46,546 bases of DNA from the NCBI GenBank assembly GCA_023408815.1, contig JAEYJO010000048.1, positions 1 through 46,546 on the forward strand. The letters are read 5' to 3'. Within the stretch, counting starts at the first letter, position 1; the number at the start of each line of letters is the position of its first letter. Source of the DNA: Bacillota bacterium. GTDB lineage: Bacteria > Bacillota > Clostridia > Lachnospirales > Lachnospiraceae. Made by a program: the position numbers and the translations under genes. Below are positions 16,118 through 24,679 of the stretch, in pieces. The notes beneath the pieces are model-generated. The model ran no database searches. It was not told where the DNA came from and saw only the letters and a program-made list of their open reading frames with translations.

Positions 16118-17662
16118 TTATTTCTTTAACAGCAGGGACTTTCCGGTCATTTCCTGAGGCTGCTTCATACCCATCATCTCGATCATCGTCGGGATAATGT
16201 CCGCAAGACATCCGCCCTCTCTCAAGGTATAAGCCTCGTCGTAGTTTACGAGAATGAAAGGTACCGGATTAGTGGTGTGTGCAGTAAACGGATCTCCCGT
16301 TACATAGTCCACAAGCTGTTCCGCATTGCCGTGGTCTGCACAGATAAACATGGCTCCGCCCACTTCCTTTATCGCGTCTACTGCCTTGCCGACGCATTCA
16401 TCCACTGCTTCTATGGCTTTTATAGCCGCAGACTCCACACCCGTATGTCCTACCATGTCAGGGTTTGCAAAATTGATAACGATGACATCGTATTTGTCAG
16501 ATTTAATCGCGCCTACCAGCTTATCGCATACTTCATACGCGCTCATCTGAGGCTTCAAATCGTAGGTGGCTACATCTTTAGGAGAATTTACAAGAATTCT
16601 GTCCTCTCCTTCGTTGGGTGCTTCCACACCGCCGTTAAAGAAAAAGGTAACGTGGGCATATTTCTCTGTCTCTGCAATTCTCGCCTGTGTCATATGATTT
16701 GCCGCAAGCCACTCTCCGAAGGTGTTCGTTACTGCAATTTTATGGAAAGCTACCTCTTTATTGGGTATCGTTGGGTCATAATCGGAAAAGCATACAAAGG
16801 TGGTATCCACTCTTGCGCCCCTGTCAAATGCCGTAAATTCGTCATTGCAGAAGCATCTCGTAATCTCTCTGGCGCGATCCGGTCTGAAGTTGAAGAATAT
16901 CACTGAGTCCTTATCCTTAATGACAGCTACCGGAGCACCGTTCTTTACAACAACCGTAGGTTTTACAAACTCATCCGTCTCTCCTCTGCCATAGGATTCC
17001 TGAATAGCCGCAGGACCGCCTGCTGACGTTAAGCCTTCCCCCTTTGTAAGGGCATCGTATGCCAGCTTCACTCTGTCGTAATTATTATCTCTGTCCATGG
17101 CATAGTAACGCCCCGATACGGAAGCGACCTCGCCTACGCCAATTTCTTTCATCTTCTCTTCTAACTGCTCTACAAAGTTCTTACCGCTTTCCGGAGGAGT
17201 ATCTCTTCCGTCCAGGAAGCAATGTACGTATACCTTGGACAGCCCGTTTCTCTTGGCAAGTTCAAGAATTCCGTAAATATGTGTATTGTGGCTGTGCACT
17301 CCGCCATCGGAAACGAGGCCGAACATGTGAAGAGCAGAATTATTGTCCTTACAATTCTTTATCGCTTTCAAAAGGGCGGGATTCTCAAAGAAAGTTCCTT
17401 CCTGAATTTCTTTCGTGATTCTGGTAAGCTCCTGATATATGATACGTCCTGCTCCCATATTGAGGTGCCCTACCTCGGAGTTACCCATCTGTCCCTCCGG
17501 AAGTCCTACTGCCATACCGCTGGCATAGCCCTTTACAAAGGGATATTCCTTCATCAACTTATCAATAACTGGTGTATTCGCTTCCGCTACGGCGTTTCCA
17601 TCCGTTCTCTCATTCAATCCGTAACCGTCTAAAATCATCAAAACTGTTGGTTTTTTACTCAT
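16118..17662 (-). CDS. gpmI: 2,3-bisphosphoglycerate-independent phosphoglycerate mutase
   Basis: The 514-residue protein is a standard-length iPGM, interconverting 3- and 2-phosphoglycerate in glycolysis without the bisphosphate cofactor. The metal ligand Asp12 (LDGYG), the phosphoserine nucleophile Ser62 (NSEVGHLNMG), HSHN-type His and the C-terminal ADHGN metal site are present. AAGGAG precedes the ATG by 9 bases. A small hairpin with arms AAATTGC/GCAATTT (17683-17700) lies in its leader just before the ribosome binding site. Confidence 0.97.
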   Translation of the reverse strand: MSKKPTVLMILDGYGLNERTDGNAVAEANTPVIDKLMKEYPFVKGYASGMAVGLPEGQMGNSEVGHLNMGAGRIIYQELTRITKEIQEGTFFENPALLKAIKNCKDNNSALHMFGLVSDGGVHSHNTHIYGILELAKRNGLSKVYVHCFLDGRDTPPESGKNFVEQLEEKMKEIGVGEVASVSGRYYAMDRDNNYDRVKLAYDALTKGEGLTSAGGPAAIQESYGRGETDEFVKPTVVVKNGAPVAVIKDKDSVIFFNFRPDRAREITRCFCNDEFTAFDRGARVDTTFVCFSDYDPTIPNKEVAFHKIAVTNTFGEWLAANHMTQARIAETEKYAHVTFFFNGGVEAPNEGEDRILVNSPKDVATYDLKPQMSAYEVCDKLVGAIKSDKYDVIVINFANPDMVGHTGVESAAIKAIEAVDECVGKAVDAIKEVGGAMFICADHGNAEQLVDYVTGDPFTAHTTNPVPFILVNYDEAYTLREGGCLADIIPTMIEMMGMKQPQEMTGKSLLLKK

Positions 17663-17977
17663 TTTTTCATTCTCCTTTTCTTAAATTGCGAAAGCAATTT
17701 GATGATATTATAAATCGTTACTTCCGCAATTCATTATCCTTGTATTTTGTTCCTCTTGCAGCTTATAGCATTTATGACTTTTTACCTTTATAGATTGTAA
17801 TTGTAAAGCTAATAGAATTGCCTTGAAATCTATCATAATTTTTTATATATAGCATATATATTATGAATGCATCTATTTATGTTCAATCCGTTTGCAATTA
17901 TACATGTTTTTTCCGCGGTTGTAAATAACGAATGGGCGAATTTACGAAGTGCATATACTGATATTGCCACAAAGTAT

Positions 17978-18006
17978 TTGTCATTTATAGGAAAAAGATA
18001 TAAAAT
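17978..18006 (+). promoter_or_regulatory. Putative promoter of the CDF transporter
   Basis: TTGTCA (17978-17983) and TAAAAT (18001-18006) are 17 bases apart, ending 37 bases before the start codon chosen for the cation-efflux gene. Its position argues against the longer open frame, which would begin upstream of the promoter. Confidence 0.55.
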
Positions 18007-18043
18007 AAATACGAATAGTCCATCATTTTTCAGGAGAAGGTTT

Positions 18044-19222
18044 ATGGTATCATTACTTGCAAAAATATTCATTAAGGATAGAGAGAATACTTCGTCTCCA
18101 CGGGTTCGTCAGGCGTACGGCATCCTATGCGGCACGGTAGGAATCGTTCTTAATATACTGCTTTTTTTGGGCAAATTCCTTGCAGGAATCATCAGTAATT
18201 CCATTGCGGTAACGGCGGATGCCTTCAACAATTTATCCGATGCAGGCTCTTCTTTGATTACCCTCATCGGTTTTAAAATGGCGGGACAAAAGCCGGATCC
18301 GAACCACCCGTTCGGTCATGGACGCATTGAATATTTGTCCGGACTTCTCGTTTCCATCGCCATTTTAATCATGGCTTTCGAACTTGCCCGTTCCTCTATT
18401 GATAAAATTTTTCATCCGCAGGCGGTGGAATTCAGTCTGATTACCGTAATCATTCTGATCGTCTCCATCGGCGTGAAGCTCTATATGTCTTTCTATAACA
18501 AAAGTATAAGCAAGAGAATAGACAGTACAGCCATGAGCGCTACCGCCATGGACAGCTTAAGCGATACCATGGCTACCACTGTGGTTCTTATCGCTTCTTT
18601 GGTTGGCAAATTTACCGGTCTTAAAATCGACGGATACTGCGGCGTCATAGTCGCCCTTTTCATCTTCTATGCGGGCTACTGTGCGGCAAAGGAAACCGTC
18701 AGTCCTCTGTTGGGTCAGCCCCCGCACCCGGATTTCGTAAAAAATGTGGAAACAATCGTCATGAGCTATGAACATATTCTCGGCATTCATGATATGATCG
18801 TGCACGATTACGGTCCCGGTCGAGTCATGCTCTCTCTGCATGCAGAGGTCCCTGCAGACGGTGATATCCTTATGCTCCACGACACGATCGACAATATCGA
18901 GCATAGGCTGCACGACGAACTGCACTGCGAAGCAGTCATACATATGGACCCTGTAGTCACGGAAGACGAACAGACCAACTCTTTGAAACGCCGGATTTCA
19001 GAAATAATTGCTGCGGCCTATCCGGAAGTTTGTTTTCATGATTTTCGGGTAGTAAAAGGCCCGACCCACACGAATATCATTTTCGATATCGTAGTCCCCT
19101 TTCATTATAAGAGGAGCGATGAAGAAATTACCAATTATATCAGCGAGCAAATCCGCCTTATCGACGAGACATATATTGCAGTGATGCAGGTCGATAAAGC
19201 TTACAGCTCAAATGCCCTATAG
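18044..19222 (+). CDS. Cation diffusion facilitator (divalent metal exporter)
   Basis: The 392-residue protein is a CDF family exporter with six membrane segments (about residues 25-215) and a cytoplasmic C-terminal domain with HDMIVHDYGPG. The TM2 metal motif reads DAFNNLSD, with Asn where many Zn exporters have a second Asp; TM5 carries DSLSD. HPFGHGRIEYL follows TM2 as in most family members. Substrate is probably Zn, Mn or Fe. The frame is open for a further 59 residues upstream, but AGGAGAAGG sits 4 bases before the ATG at 18044 and the extra residues have no family resemblance. It is one of only two convincing plus-strand genes. The C-terminal extension past about residue 300 is longer than in YiiP. 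Confidence 0.93.
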   Translation: MVSLLAKIFIKDRENTSSPRVRQAYGILCGTVGIVLNILLFLGKFLAGIISNSIAVTADAFNNLSDAGSSLITLIGFKMAGQKPDPNHPFGHGRIEYLSGLLVSIAILIMAFELARSSIDKIFHPQAVEFSLITVIILIVSIGVKLYMSFYNKSISKRIDSTAMSATAMDSLSDTMATTVVLIASLVGKFTGLKIDGYCGVIVALFIFYAGYCAAKETVSPLLGQPPHPDFVKNVETIVMSYEHILGIHDMIVHDYGPGRVMLSLHAEVPADGDILMLHDTIDNIEHRLHDELHCEAVIHMDPVVTEDEQTNSLKRRISEIIAAAYPEVCFHDFRVVKGPTHTNIIFDIVVPFHYKRSDEEITNYISEQIRLIDETYIAVMQVDKAYSSNAL

Positions 19223-19276
19223 CGGAATTAGAAACAACGGACAGCGCGTTTCACTAATTGTTCTTATAATAAATTA

Positions 19277-19332
19277 AATGAGGATGTTCTCAAGCTATGA
19301 ATCTCAAACTCATAACAAGGGGCATCCTCATT
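19277..19332. terminator. Bidirectional terminator between CDF and GH3 genes
   Basis: AATGAGGATG (19277-19286) and CATCCTCATT (19323-19332) are perfect reverse complements across a 36-base loop, followed on the plus strand by CTCTTTTAT and on the minus strand by TAATTTATT. It lies between two convergent genes. Confidence 0.6.
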
Positions 19333-19377
19333 CTCTTTTATCTGTTACAAATAAATGTACCGTGAACTGACAAGGTC

Positions 19378-22182
19378 TTATCCGACCGTGTGTACTCTTG
19401 TCAATCGTTGGCTGCCTTCATAAACTTCCTCGATCTTGCACTCCTTAATTTCCATCCCGCTCTGTCCGAAATAGAATTTCAAAAAGTATGTGCTGCAAAA
19501 AGCAGGTTCAAAATCGAACACTTCGGTTCTCCATTCACTATCCTTACCGGTCAGTGTAATCGTCTTTAATAACTGTTTATCCTGAAAAATAGAAAGAGGT
19601 ATCTGGGAGAGTTCTCCTGCCGATGGAACTCTGCATGAGAAAGAGAGTCTGGACGCATTCCCTTCCGCCAAAACCACTTGCAGTAATGTGCTCCTTCCTT
19701 TTTGGGTATCAATCCACTCCGATGGAATCTCCGCTTCCTTCTCCACCTTAAGAATCCTCATATCGAGCAGTTCTTTTTCATCCTCTTCGATGCATTCCTT
19801 CAGCTGCTTATCCAATTCCGTCTCTATTCCCCTGCTTCGCAAAAAAGCAGGCATACGCATGAGCGCACCGCATAAATTTGTAGCACTTCTCTGGAACTCC
19901 GCTCTCGTCGTTTTTCCATTTAAGATACCTTCCATAGAATTATCCTGTAGTGCATTTTTCTCTGAATTCGTCGTTACCATGAACAAATCGTTCTGGCAGC
20001 GTACCATTGCCGAAGTATTTTTCGCGTCTGCCGGCCCGCCGGGTTCATTTCCTTTCGCCCACCAGTCAGTCATGACGATTCCCTGAAATCCCCATTCTCC
20101 GCGCAGAATAGTCGTCAAAAGATCGTAATTGGTGGCAGTCCAGAAGCCGTTTACCGGACCATAGGTACTCATGATGCTATAGGCACCGCCATCCTTTACC
20201 GCAATCTCAAAGCCCTTTAAATATATCTCTCTTAAAGCTCTTTCCGAAACTATCGCCTCTGCTTCATTCCTGCTATGCTCCTGATTATTGCATGCAAAAT
20301 GCTTTATCGTTCCCGTTACTCCGTATTTGTCCATGCCCTTTAGCTGAGCAGCTGCCATTTTCCCTGTTACCAGAGGATCCTCTGAAAAATATTCGAAGTT
20401 TCGCCCGTTCAAAGGATTCCTATGGATATTCATTCCCGGGCCGAGTAAAGTGTCGATATTATTCTTGCGAAGCTCCAAGCCCTCAAACTCATATAGTTCC
20501 TTCAACAGTTCTTCGTTAAAGGAGCATGCGAGACAAGTACCGTTTGGCATAGCGAAAGCATATGTGCCGCTGTCCATGCGTATTCCGCTGGGGCCGTCCG
20601 CACAACATCCTAACGGGATGCCGAAAGCTGCCAGACGTTCTGTGACACCGCCAAAAGCTCCCGCTGTACCCGGTGTTACCTTAGGGGAACACATTCCCTC
20701 TCCCCTCACTATACAGCACAAATCTTCATCCGAAAGCTGTGCGATAAAATCCTCCATCGAAGCCCTTCCTTCGGAGACATCTTCCAATTTTAATCCTTTA
20801 TCACCTGTAGAAGCGATTTCCCCCGGGAGGTTTCCTCCTCTTCTTTTCATAGGATCCATAGTACCTGTAGGCGTGTTTTCATACGTCAAAGAAAGCTGTC
20901 CGTTTTCTTCTGCTGCGGGCTTCATTCTCCGGTATGAAACAGAAGGCGCCATCGCCTCCTTCAGGGCTTCTATCACGATGAGCTCCGCTACATCGATGCT
21001 TCCTGCGTATTCCGCCTGTCTTACATCTCCGCCTATATAAATACTATAACTTCCCGCCTCCAATACATAGCTGTATCTATGTCCTGTGACTCCACTGTCA
21101 TCATAGGAGGAAAACAAATATTTAGGACAGGAAATTTTCACTACAACGCTTTCCTCCGGGCCTAGACTCTGCGTTTTGGTAAAACCGCACAATACCCTGG
21201 ACGGCTTTCCAAGTCTGCCCTGAGGCGCCTCACAATACACTTGAACAACTTCTTTTCCGGTATACTTTCCGGTATTCGTAACCTCCACCAGAACATCCAC
21301 CCGATCCTTCGTCTCCTCCAGTTTCTTAAGCTTTCTTTCAAAGGAGGTATAGGACATACCGAACCCGAAGGGATAAAGCACCTTTTCTTTCGCAAAGGTT
21401 TCGAAGTACCGATATCCTACATAAATGTCCTCCGCATAAAAATTGAGCTTATCATCTCCATAATTGACGGTAGACGGATAATCCTCGATATTTCTTGCAA
21501 TCGTGTCCGTCAGCCTGCCGGAAGGCGTTACCTTACCGCTAAGAACGTCTGCGATTCCGCTTCCCCCCTCTTGTCCTCCCTGCCATACATACAGCACCGA
21601 TGAAGGATTGCTTTCCTCTACCCATTTCATATCGATGATATTTCCTACGTTCAATAAGACAATAGTGTGTTTGAAGACTCTGCACACCTCGCTTATCATA
21701 TTTAATTCCATCTTTGTAAGAAGATAGCTTCCTTCCTCTGCCTTGTTATCCTGATCTTCTCCAGCCGTGCGCCCGATTACGACGATCGCTGCGTCCGAAT
21801 CCTCACTGGCCGCTTCCACGAACCCAGACTTTAAAGGCATCTCTTCCTGAAACCATGGCTCCTTCGCCCAACCATCGCCCACCTCAAAGGGATGCTCATC
21901 AATCCAGCTTTCATAAACCTCTTTTACCCCCGGGTTTACCACAAAGCATTTTTCTGCCTCCAGCGCTTCCAATATTCCGGTGACATATCTCGTATTTACC
22001 ATTCCTCCTGAGCCCGTTCCGCTTTTGTAATAGTGAAACTGTGACCTTCCGAAGATTGCAACTTTCATACCCTTTGAAAGCGGGAGCAGATGGTTGTCAT
22101 TTTTAAGCATTACGATTCCTTCGGCCGCTGCTTCTCTGGCCTTCGCTGCATATTCATTCAAGTCAAATATCTTGCCGTTCAT
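19378..22182 (-). CDS. Glycoside hydrolase family 3 beta-glucosidase, permuted domain order
   Basis: The 934-residue enzyme has GH3 domains in swapped order. The alpha/beta sandwich domain (EGIVMLKNDNHLLPL, about 1-260) and the fibronectin III-like domain (about 290-400) come first, and the catalytic barrel (about 480-780) comes after. The nucleophile is Asp706 in MTDWW; KHF (627-629) and the ADGPSG substrate loop (from 528) are intact. The tail (about 825-925) looks like a beta-sandwich carbohydrate-binding module. The permuted order is known from beta-glucosidases of Ruminococcus albus and Butyrivibrio fibrisolvens. No signal peptide is present, so it acts on imported oligosaccharides in the cytoplasm. 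AGAGG precedes the ATG. Aglycone preference is not determinable. Confidence 0.93.
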   Translation of the reverse strand: MNGKIFDLNEYAAKAREAAAEGIVMLKNDNHLLPLSKGMKVAIFGRSQFHYYKSGTGSGGMVNTRYVTGILEALEAEKCFVVNPGVKEVYESWIDEHPFEVGDGWAKEPWFQEEMPLKSGFVEAASEDSDAAIVVIGRTAGEDQDNKAEEGSYLLTKMELNMISEVCRVFKHTIVLLNVGNIIDMKWVEESNPSSVLYVWQGGQEGGSGIADVLSGKVTPSGRLTDTIARNIEDYPSTVNYGDDKLNFYAEDIYVGYRYFETFAKEKVLYPFGFGMSYTSFERKLKKLEETKDRVDVLVEVTNTGKYTGKEVVQVYCEAPQGRLGKPSRVLCGFTKTQSLGPEESVVVKISCPKYLFSSYDDSGVTGHRYSYVLEAGSYSIYIGGDVRQAEYAGSIDVAELIVIEALKEAMAPSVSYRRMKPAAEENGQLSLTYENTPTGTMDPMKRRGGNLPGEIASTGDKGLKLEDVSEGRASMEDFIAQLSDEDLCCIVRGEGMCSPKVTPGTAGAFGGVTERLAAFGIPLGCCADGPSGIRMDSGTYAFAMPNGTCLACSFNEELLKELYEFEGLELRKNNIDTLLGPGMNIHRNPLNGRNFEYFSEDPLVTGKMAAAQLKGMDKYGVTGTIKHFACNNQEHSRNEAEAIVSERALREIYLKGFEIAVKDGGAYSIMSTYGPVNGFWTATNYDLLTTILRGEWGFQGIVMTDWWAKGNEPGGPADAKNTSAMVRCQNDLFMVTTNSEKNALQDNSMEGILNGKTTRAEFQRSATNLCGALMRMPAFLRSRGIETELDKQLKECIEEDEKELLDMRILKVEKEAEIPSEWIDTQKGRSTLLQVVLAEGNASRLSFSCRVPSAGELSQIPLSIFQDKQLLKTITLTGKDSEWRTEVFDFEPAFCSTYFLKFYFGQSGMEIKECKIEEVYEGSQRLTRVHTVG

Positions 22183-22278
22183 TTTATTACCTCTTTCTTT
22201 ATGCTATAAAATAGTCTTGGGCAAAGCGTTATACCGTCTCCGCTTCGCTAAAATACATCGACTTTATTTTTCTATCTC

Positions 22279-22308
22279 ATAGTACCATAGCCTCATTCGA
22301 TGTACTAT
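22279..22308. promoter_or_regulatory. Inverted repeat upstream of the GH3 gene
   Basis: ATAGTAC (22279-22285) and GTACTAT (22302-22308) are perfect reverse complements 16 bases apart, about 100 bases before the GH3 start codon. It is a possible operator for a sugar-responsive regulator. The half site resembles that in the GntR operator at 15173. Confidence 0.4.
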
Positions 22309-22388
22309 CTTCTATTATGACTTATTTTTAGGCCGATATTGACTTTTATAACATTATTATTCAAGGTAATAACTATATTTATAGGTCA

Positions 22389-23030
22389 TTATTTACCAAT
22401 TTCTAAAGATGCATCCTTCAGCCGGCAGTAAAGGTTCTCGTCTCCCTCCTCCGTATAGGTCTCAAAGATCCCGGTTACCGTCACGTCAGCCTCATCCTCC
22501 GGGTATTCCTCAGGGTAAGCATGGCTTCCATCCTCCCAGATAAATTCTAATCCCTGCGCACAGCACGCAGTCGCATCCTGTATGATTACATAATGGTAGT
22601 ATTTAGCGGTAGGCTCATAGTATGTAGCATAATATGTCCCCTCCATCTTTATTGTTTTGCCTACATATTCTTCAGGATTTATCATCAACTGATAGACGGT
22701 GGCATATACCATATCGCTTCCCATGGCGGTCAGATCATAGTCGATGTTCTCTTGATTATTCGCTGGTTCCTGCATCAATTCTGCCGTATCACTTTCCTGA
22801 TTGCTCTCCTGCTGTTCCATGTCCTTTGTTACAGCTTTTGCTGCATCCGCTGTCTCTTCCGTTTGCCTGCTCTGTTCCGCCGCCGGTACATCATCCGCAA
22901 CACTCACCTGCTCCTCAAGCACTTTATCGGCATTATTTTTTCCGTCTGATAATTTATCTGTGTTCCCCGAACATCCACTCAAACAAATCAGTGCGCCCAT
23001 TACTAAAATTAAATATTTTCTGAATTTCAT
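22389..23030 (-). CDS. Lipoprotein with Cys-Cys motif, zinc operon
   Basis: The 213-residue product has a lipoprotein signal peptide with lipobox LSGC (Cys20), a low-complexity Glu/Gln/Ala-rich linker (about 25-100) and a C-terminal domain of about 110 residues with INPEEYVGKTIKMEGTY, a DATACCAQGLEF segment (Cys156-Cys157) and a TVTGIFETY strand. This pattern suggests an OB-fold like the C-terminal part of YcgQ/DUF1980 proteins, which are linked to zinc in Bacillota. It directly follows the znuB-like permease. A zinc-related role is inferred from context. The start is ambiguous: GAAGGGAG is one base from an ATG at 23042 and 13 from the ATG at 23030, which begins the signal peptide. Confidence 0.75.
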   Translation of the reverse strand: MKFRKYLILVMGALICLSGCSGNTDKLSDGKNNADKVLEEQVSVADDVPAAEQSRQTEETADAAKAVTKDMEQQESNQESDTAELMQEPANNQENIDYDLTAMGSDMVYATVYQLMINPEEYVGKTIKMEGTYYATYYEPTAKYYHYVIIQDATACCAQGLEFIWEDGSHAYPEEYPEDEADVTVTGIFETYTEEGDENLYCRLKDASLEIGK

Positions 23031-23058
23031 TTTTATAACCATGCTCCCTTCATCGCTA

Positions 23059-23904
23059 CTATCTCCTCAATATTTTTCCTATGGCACAGCTTCCGAAGAA
23101 CACTGCAATATCCGCAACTACTATCGTAGATCCAACCGGAGTCGAAAACAGTATCGATATGAGCATCCCAATTACGGCACAGCCAACAGAGATGACCGCG
23201 GAACAGATAACCACACCTTTAAAATTTTGAATCATCCGCATCGCCGACAACGCCGGAAATATAACTAACGCCGATATGAGCAGAGAGCCTACCAGATTCA
23301 TCGCCAGAACAATGATAATCGCAGTCACCACCGCAATGAGAAGATTATAGCCATCGGCATTTGTTCCTGTCGCTTTTGCAAAGCTTTCATCAAAAGTAAC
23401 CGTAAATATCTTATTATAGAAGAAACAGAATAAAGCGACCACCAATATAGACATTATCACACAAATCCAGACTTCCTCTTTGGTCAATGTCAATATGGAC
23501 GTTGACCCGAACAAGGTGCTGCATACATCCCCCGATATATTTGCGGATGTGGAAAAAAGATTCATGATTAAATAACCGACAGCAAGCGAACCGACAGATA
23601 ACATCGCTATCGCCGCATCTCCCTTGATTTTCGTATTCTGCCCTGTTCTTAAAAGTAAAACGGCGGTAGCAATTGTAACCGGCATAGCGAATATCGTATC
23701 GTTTGACAACTTGAAAATCGTCGCGACCGCCATTGCTCCGAACGCCACATGGGATAGTCCGTCCCCTATAAAAGAAAATCTTTTGAGGACAAGGGTTACC
23801 CCGAGCAGAGAGGAGCATAAAGCGATCAGTGTCCCTACAATCAGCGCATAACGCACAAACGGATAATCCATATAAAACTGCAGTTTCAAAATGATATCAT
23901 TCAT
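23059..23904 (-). CDS. znuB: Metal ABC transporter permease (ZnuB type)
   Basis: The 281-residue protein is an ABC-3 family permease with eight or nine hydrophobic segments and the family signature LVLKRFSFIGDGLSHVAFGAMA near the N-terminus. It forms the membrane channel for the adjacent ATPase and binding protein, importing zinc or manganese. The open frame extends 34 residues upstream, but AGGGGG 7 bases before the ATG at 23904 fixes the start and gives an 8-base overlap with znuC. Zinc as substrate is inferred from the His-rich binding protein and the Fur-type regulator nearby. Confidence 0.92.
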   Translation of the reverse strand: MNDIILKLQFYMDYPFVRYALIVGTLIALCSSLLGVTLVLKRFSFIGDGLSHVAFGAMAVATIFKLSNDTIFAMPVTIATAVLLLRTGQNTKIKGDAAIAMLSVGSLAVGYLIMNLFSTSANISGDVCSTLFGSTSILTLTKEEVWICVIMSILVVALFCFFYNKIFTVTFDESFAKATGTNADGYNLLIAVVTAIIIVLAMNLVGSLLISALVIFPALSAMRMIQNFKGVVICSAVISVGCAVIGMLISILFSTPVGSTIVVADIAVFFGSCAIGKILRR

Positions 23905-24670
23905 ACTTATACCCCCTATCCGCTTTAGCGGACGTGGAATCAATAGTCGAAAGCGTTTTTCTTTCAACCTCTCCTCCCGCATACTGGAAGCCCTTCCATT
24001 CATCACTCTTTAAATATTCCTCTTTGCTTCCAAAGAACGACTCTTCTCTTTCTACATGCAGGATATGGCTGGCATAACGGATTGCCGCCTGAATATCATG
24101 AGATACCATAATAACGGCAATGCCGTCTGAATTCAATTGCTGTACGATGCGGTAAAATTCTGCTGCCATCTTCGGATCCAGTCCGGTAACCGGTTCATCC
24201 AACAACAGCACCTTGGTTGTAGCACACAGCGCACGCGCCAGCAATACACGCTGCTGCTGCCCGCCGGACAAATTACGATAACATTGCTTTCGCAGTTCCC
24301 ACACAGCCATACTTTTCATATGTTCTTCCGCCAGCTGCTTCTGCGCTTTTCCAAAAAACGGCCTTATCCCGCATTTGGGCAGAGTACCGGACAAAACAAT
24401 TTCCCATACAGATGCAGGAAAGTCTTTCTGCACCGCTGTCTGCTGCGGGAGATAGCCGATTTCATAGGGCTTTAGACCGTCTCCTATGATGAATTTTCCG
24501 CCTAACGGCTCCATTAAATGCAGCAGAGTTTTTATCAGCGTACTTTTTCCGGCTCCGTTTTCTCCCACAATACATAAATAATTTCCTTTATTTACTTCAA
24601 ATCGAATATTCTTAGCTATTACATTCCCGTCATAGCCGAGCGTCAAATCCTCACAGGCGATATAAGCCAT
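23897..24670 (-). CDS. znuC: Metal ABC transporter ATP-binding protein (ZnuC type)
   Basis: The 257-residue ATPase has Walker A GENGAGKST (about 36-44), signature LSGGQQQR, Walker B LLLDEPVTGLDP and the switch His in VSHD. It is of the size and type that pairs with ABC-3 metal permeases. AGGAGG precedes the ATG by 5 bases, 9 bases after the znuA stop codon, so znuA-znuC-znuB form a tight operon. The last 40 residues are polar and not conserved in the core family. Confidence 0.93.
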   Translation of the reverse strand: MAYIACEDLTLGYDGNVIAKNIRFEVNKGNYLCIVGENGAGKSTLIKTLLHLMEPLGGKFIIGDGLKPYEIGYLPQQTAVQKDFPASVWEIVLSGTLPKCGIRPFFGKAQKQLAEEHMKSMAVWELRKQCYRNLSGGQQQRVLLARALCATTKVLLLDEPVTGLDPKMAAEFYRIVQQLNSDGIAVIMVSHDIQAAIRYASHILHVEREESFFGSKEEYLKSDEWKGFQYAGGEVERKTLSTIDSTSAKADRGYKYE

Positions 24671-24679
24671 AGTATCCTC

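Noticed and set aside
17867..18043. N-terminal extension of the CDF gene
   Set aside because: It precedes a plausible promoter and the strong ribosome site at 18031-18040, and has no family resemblance.
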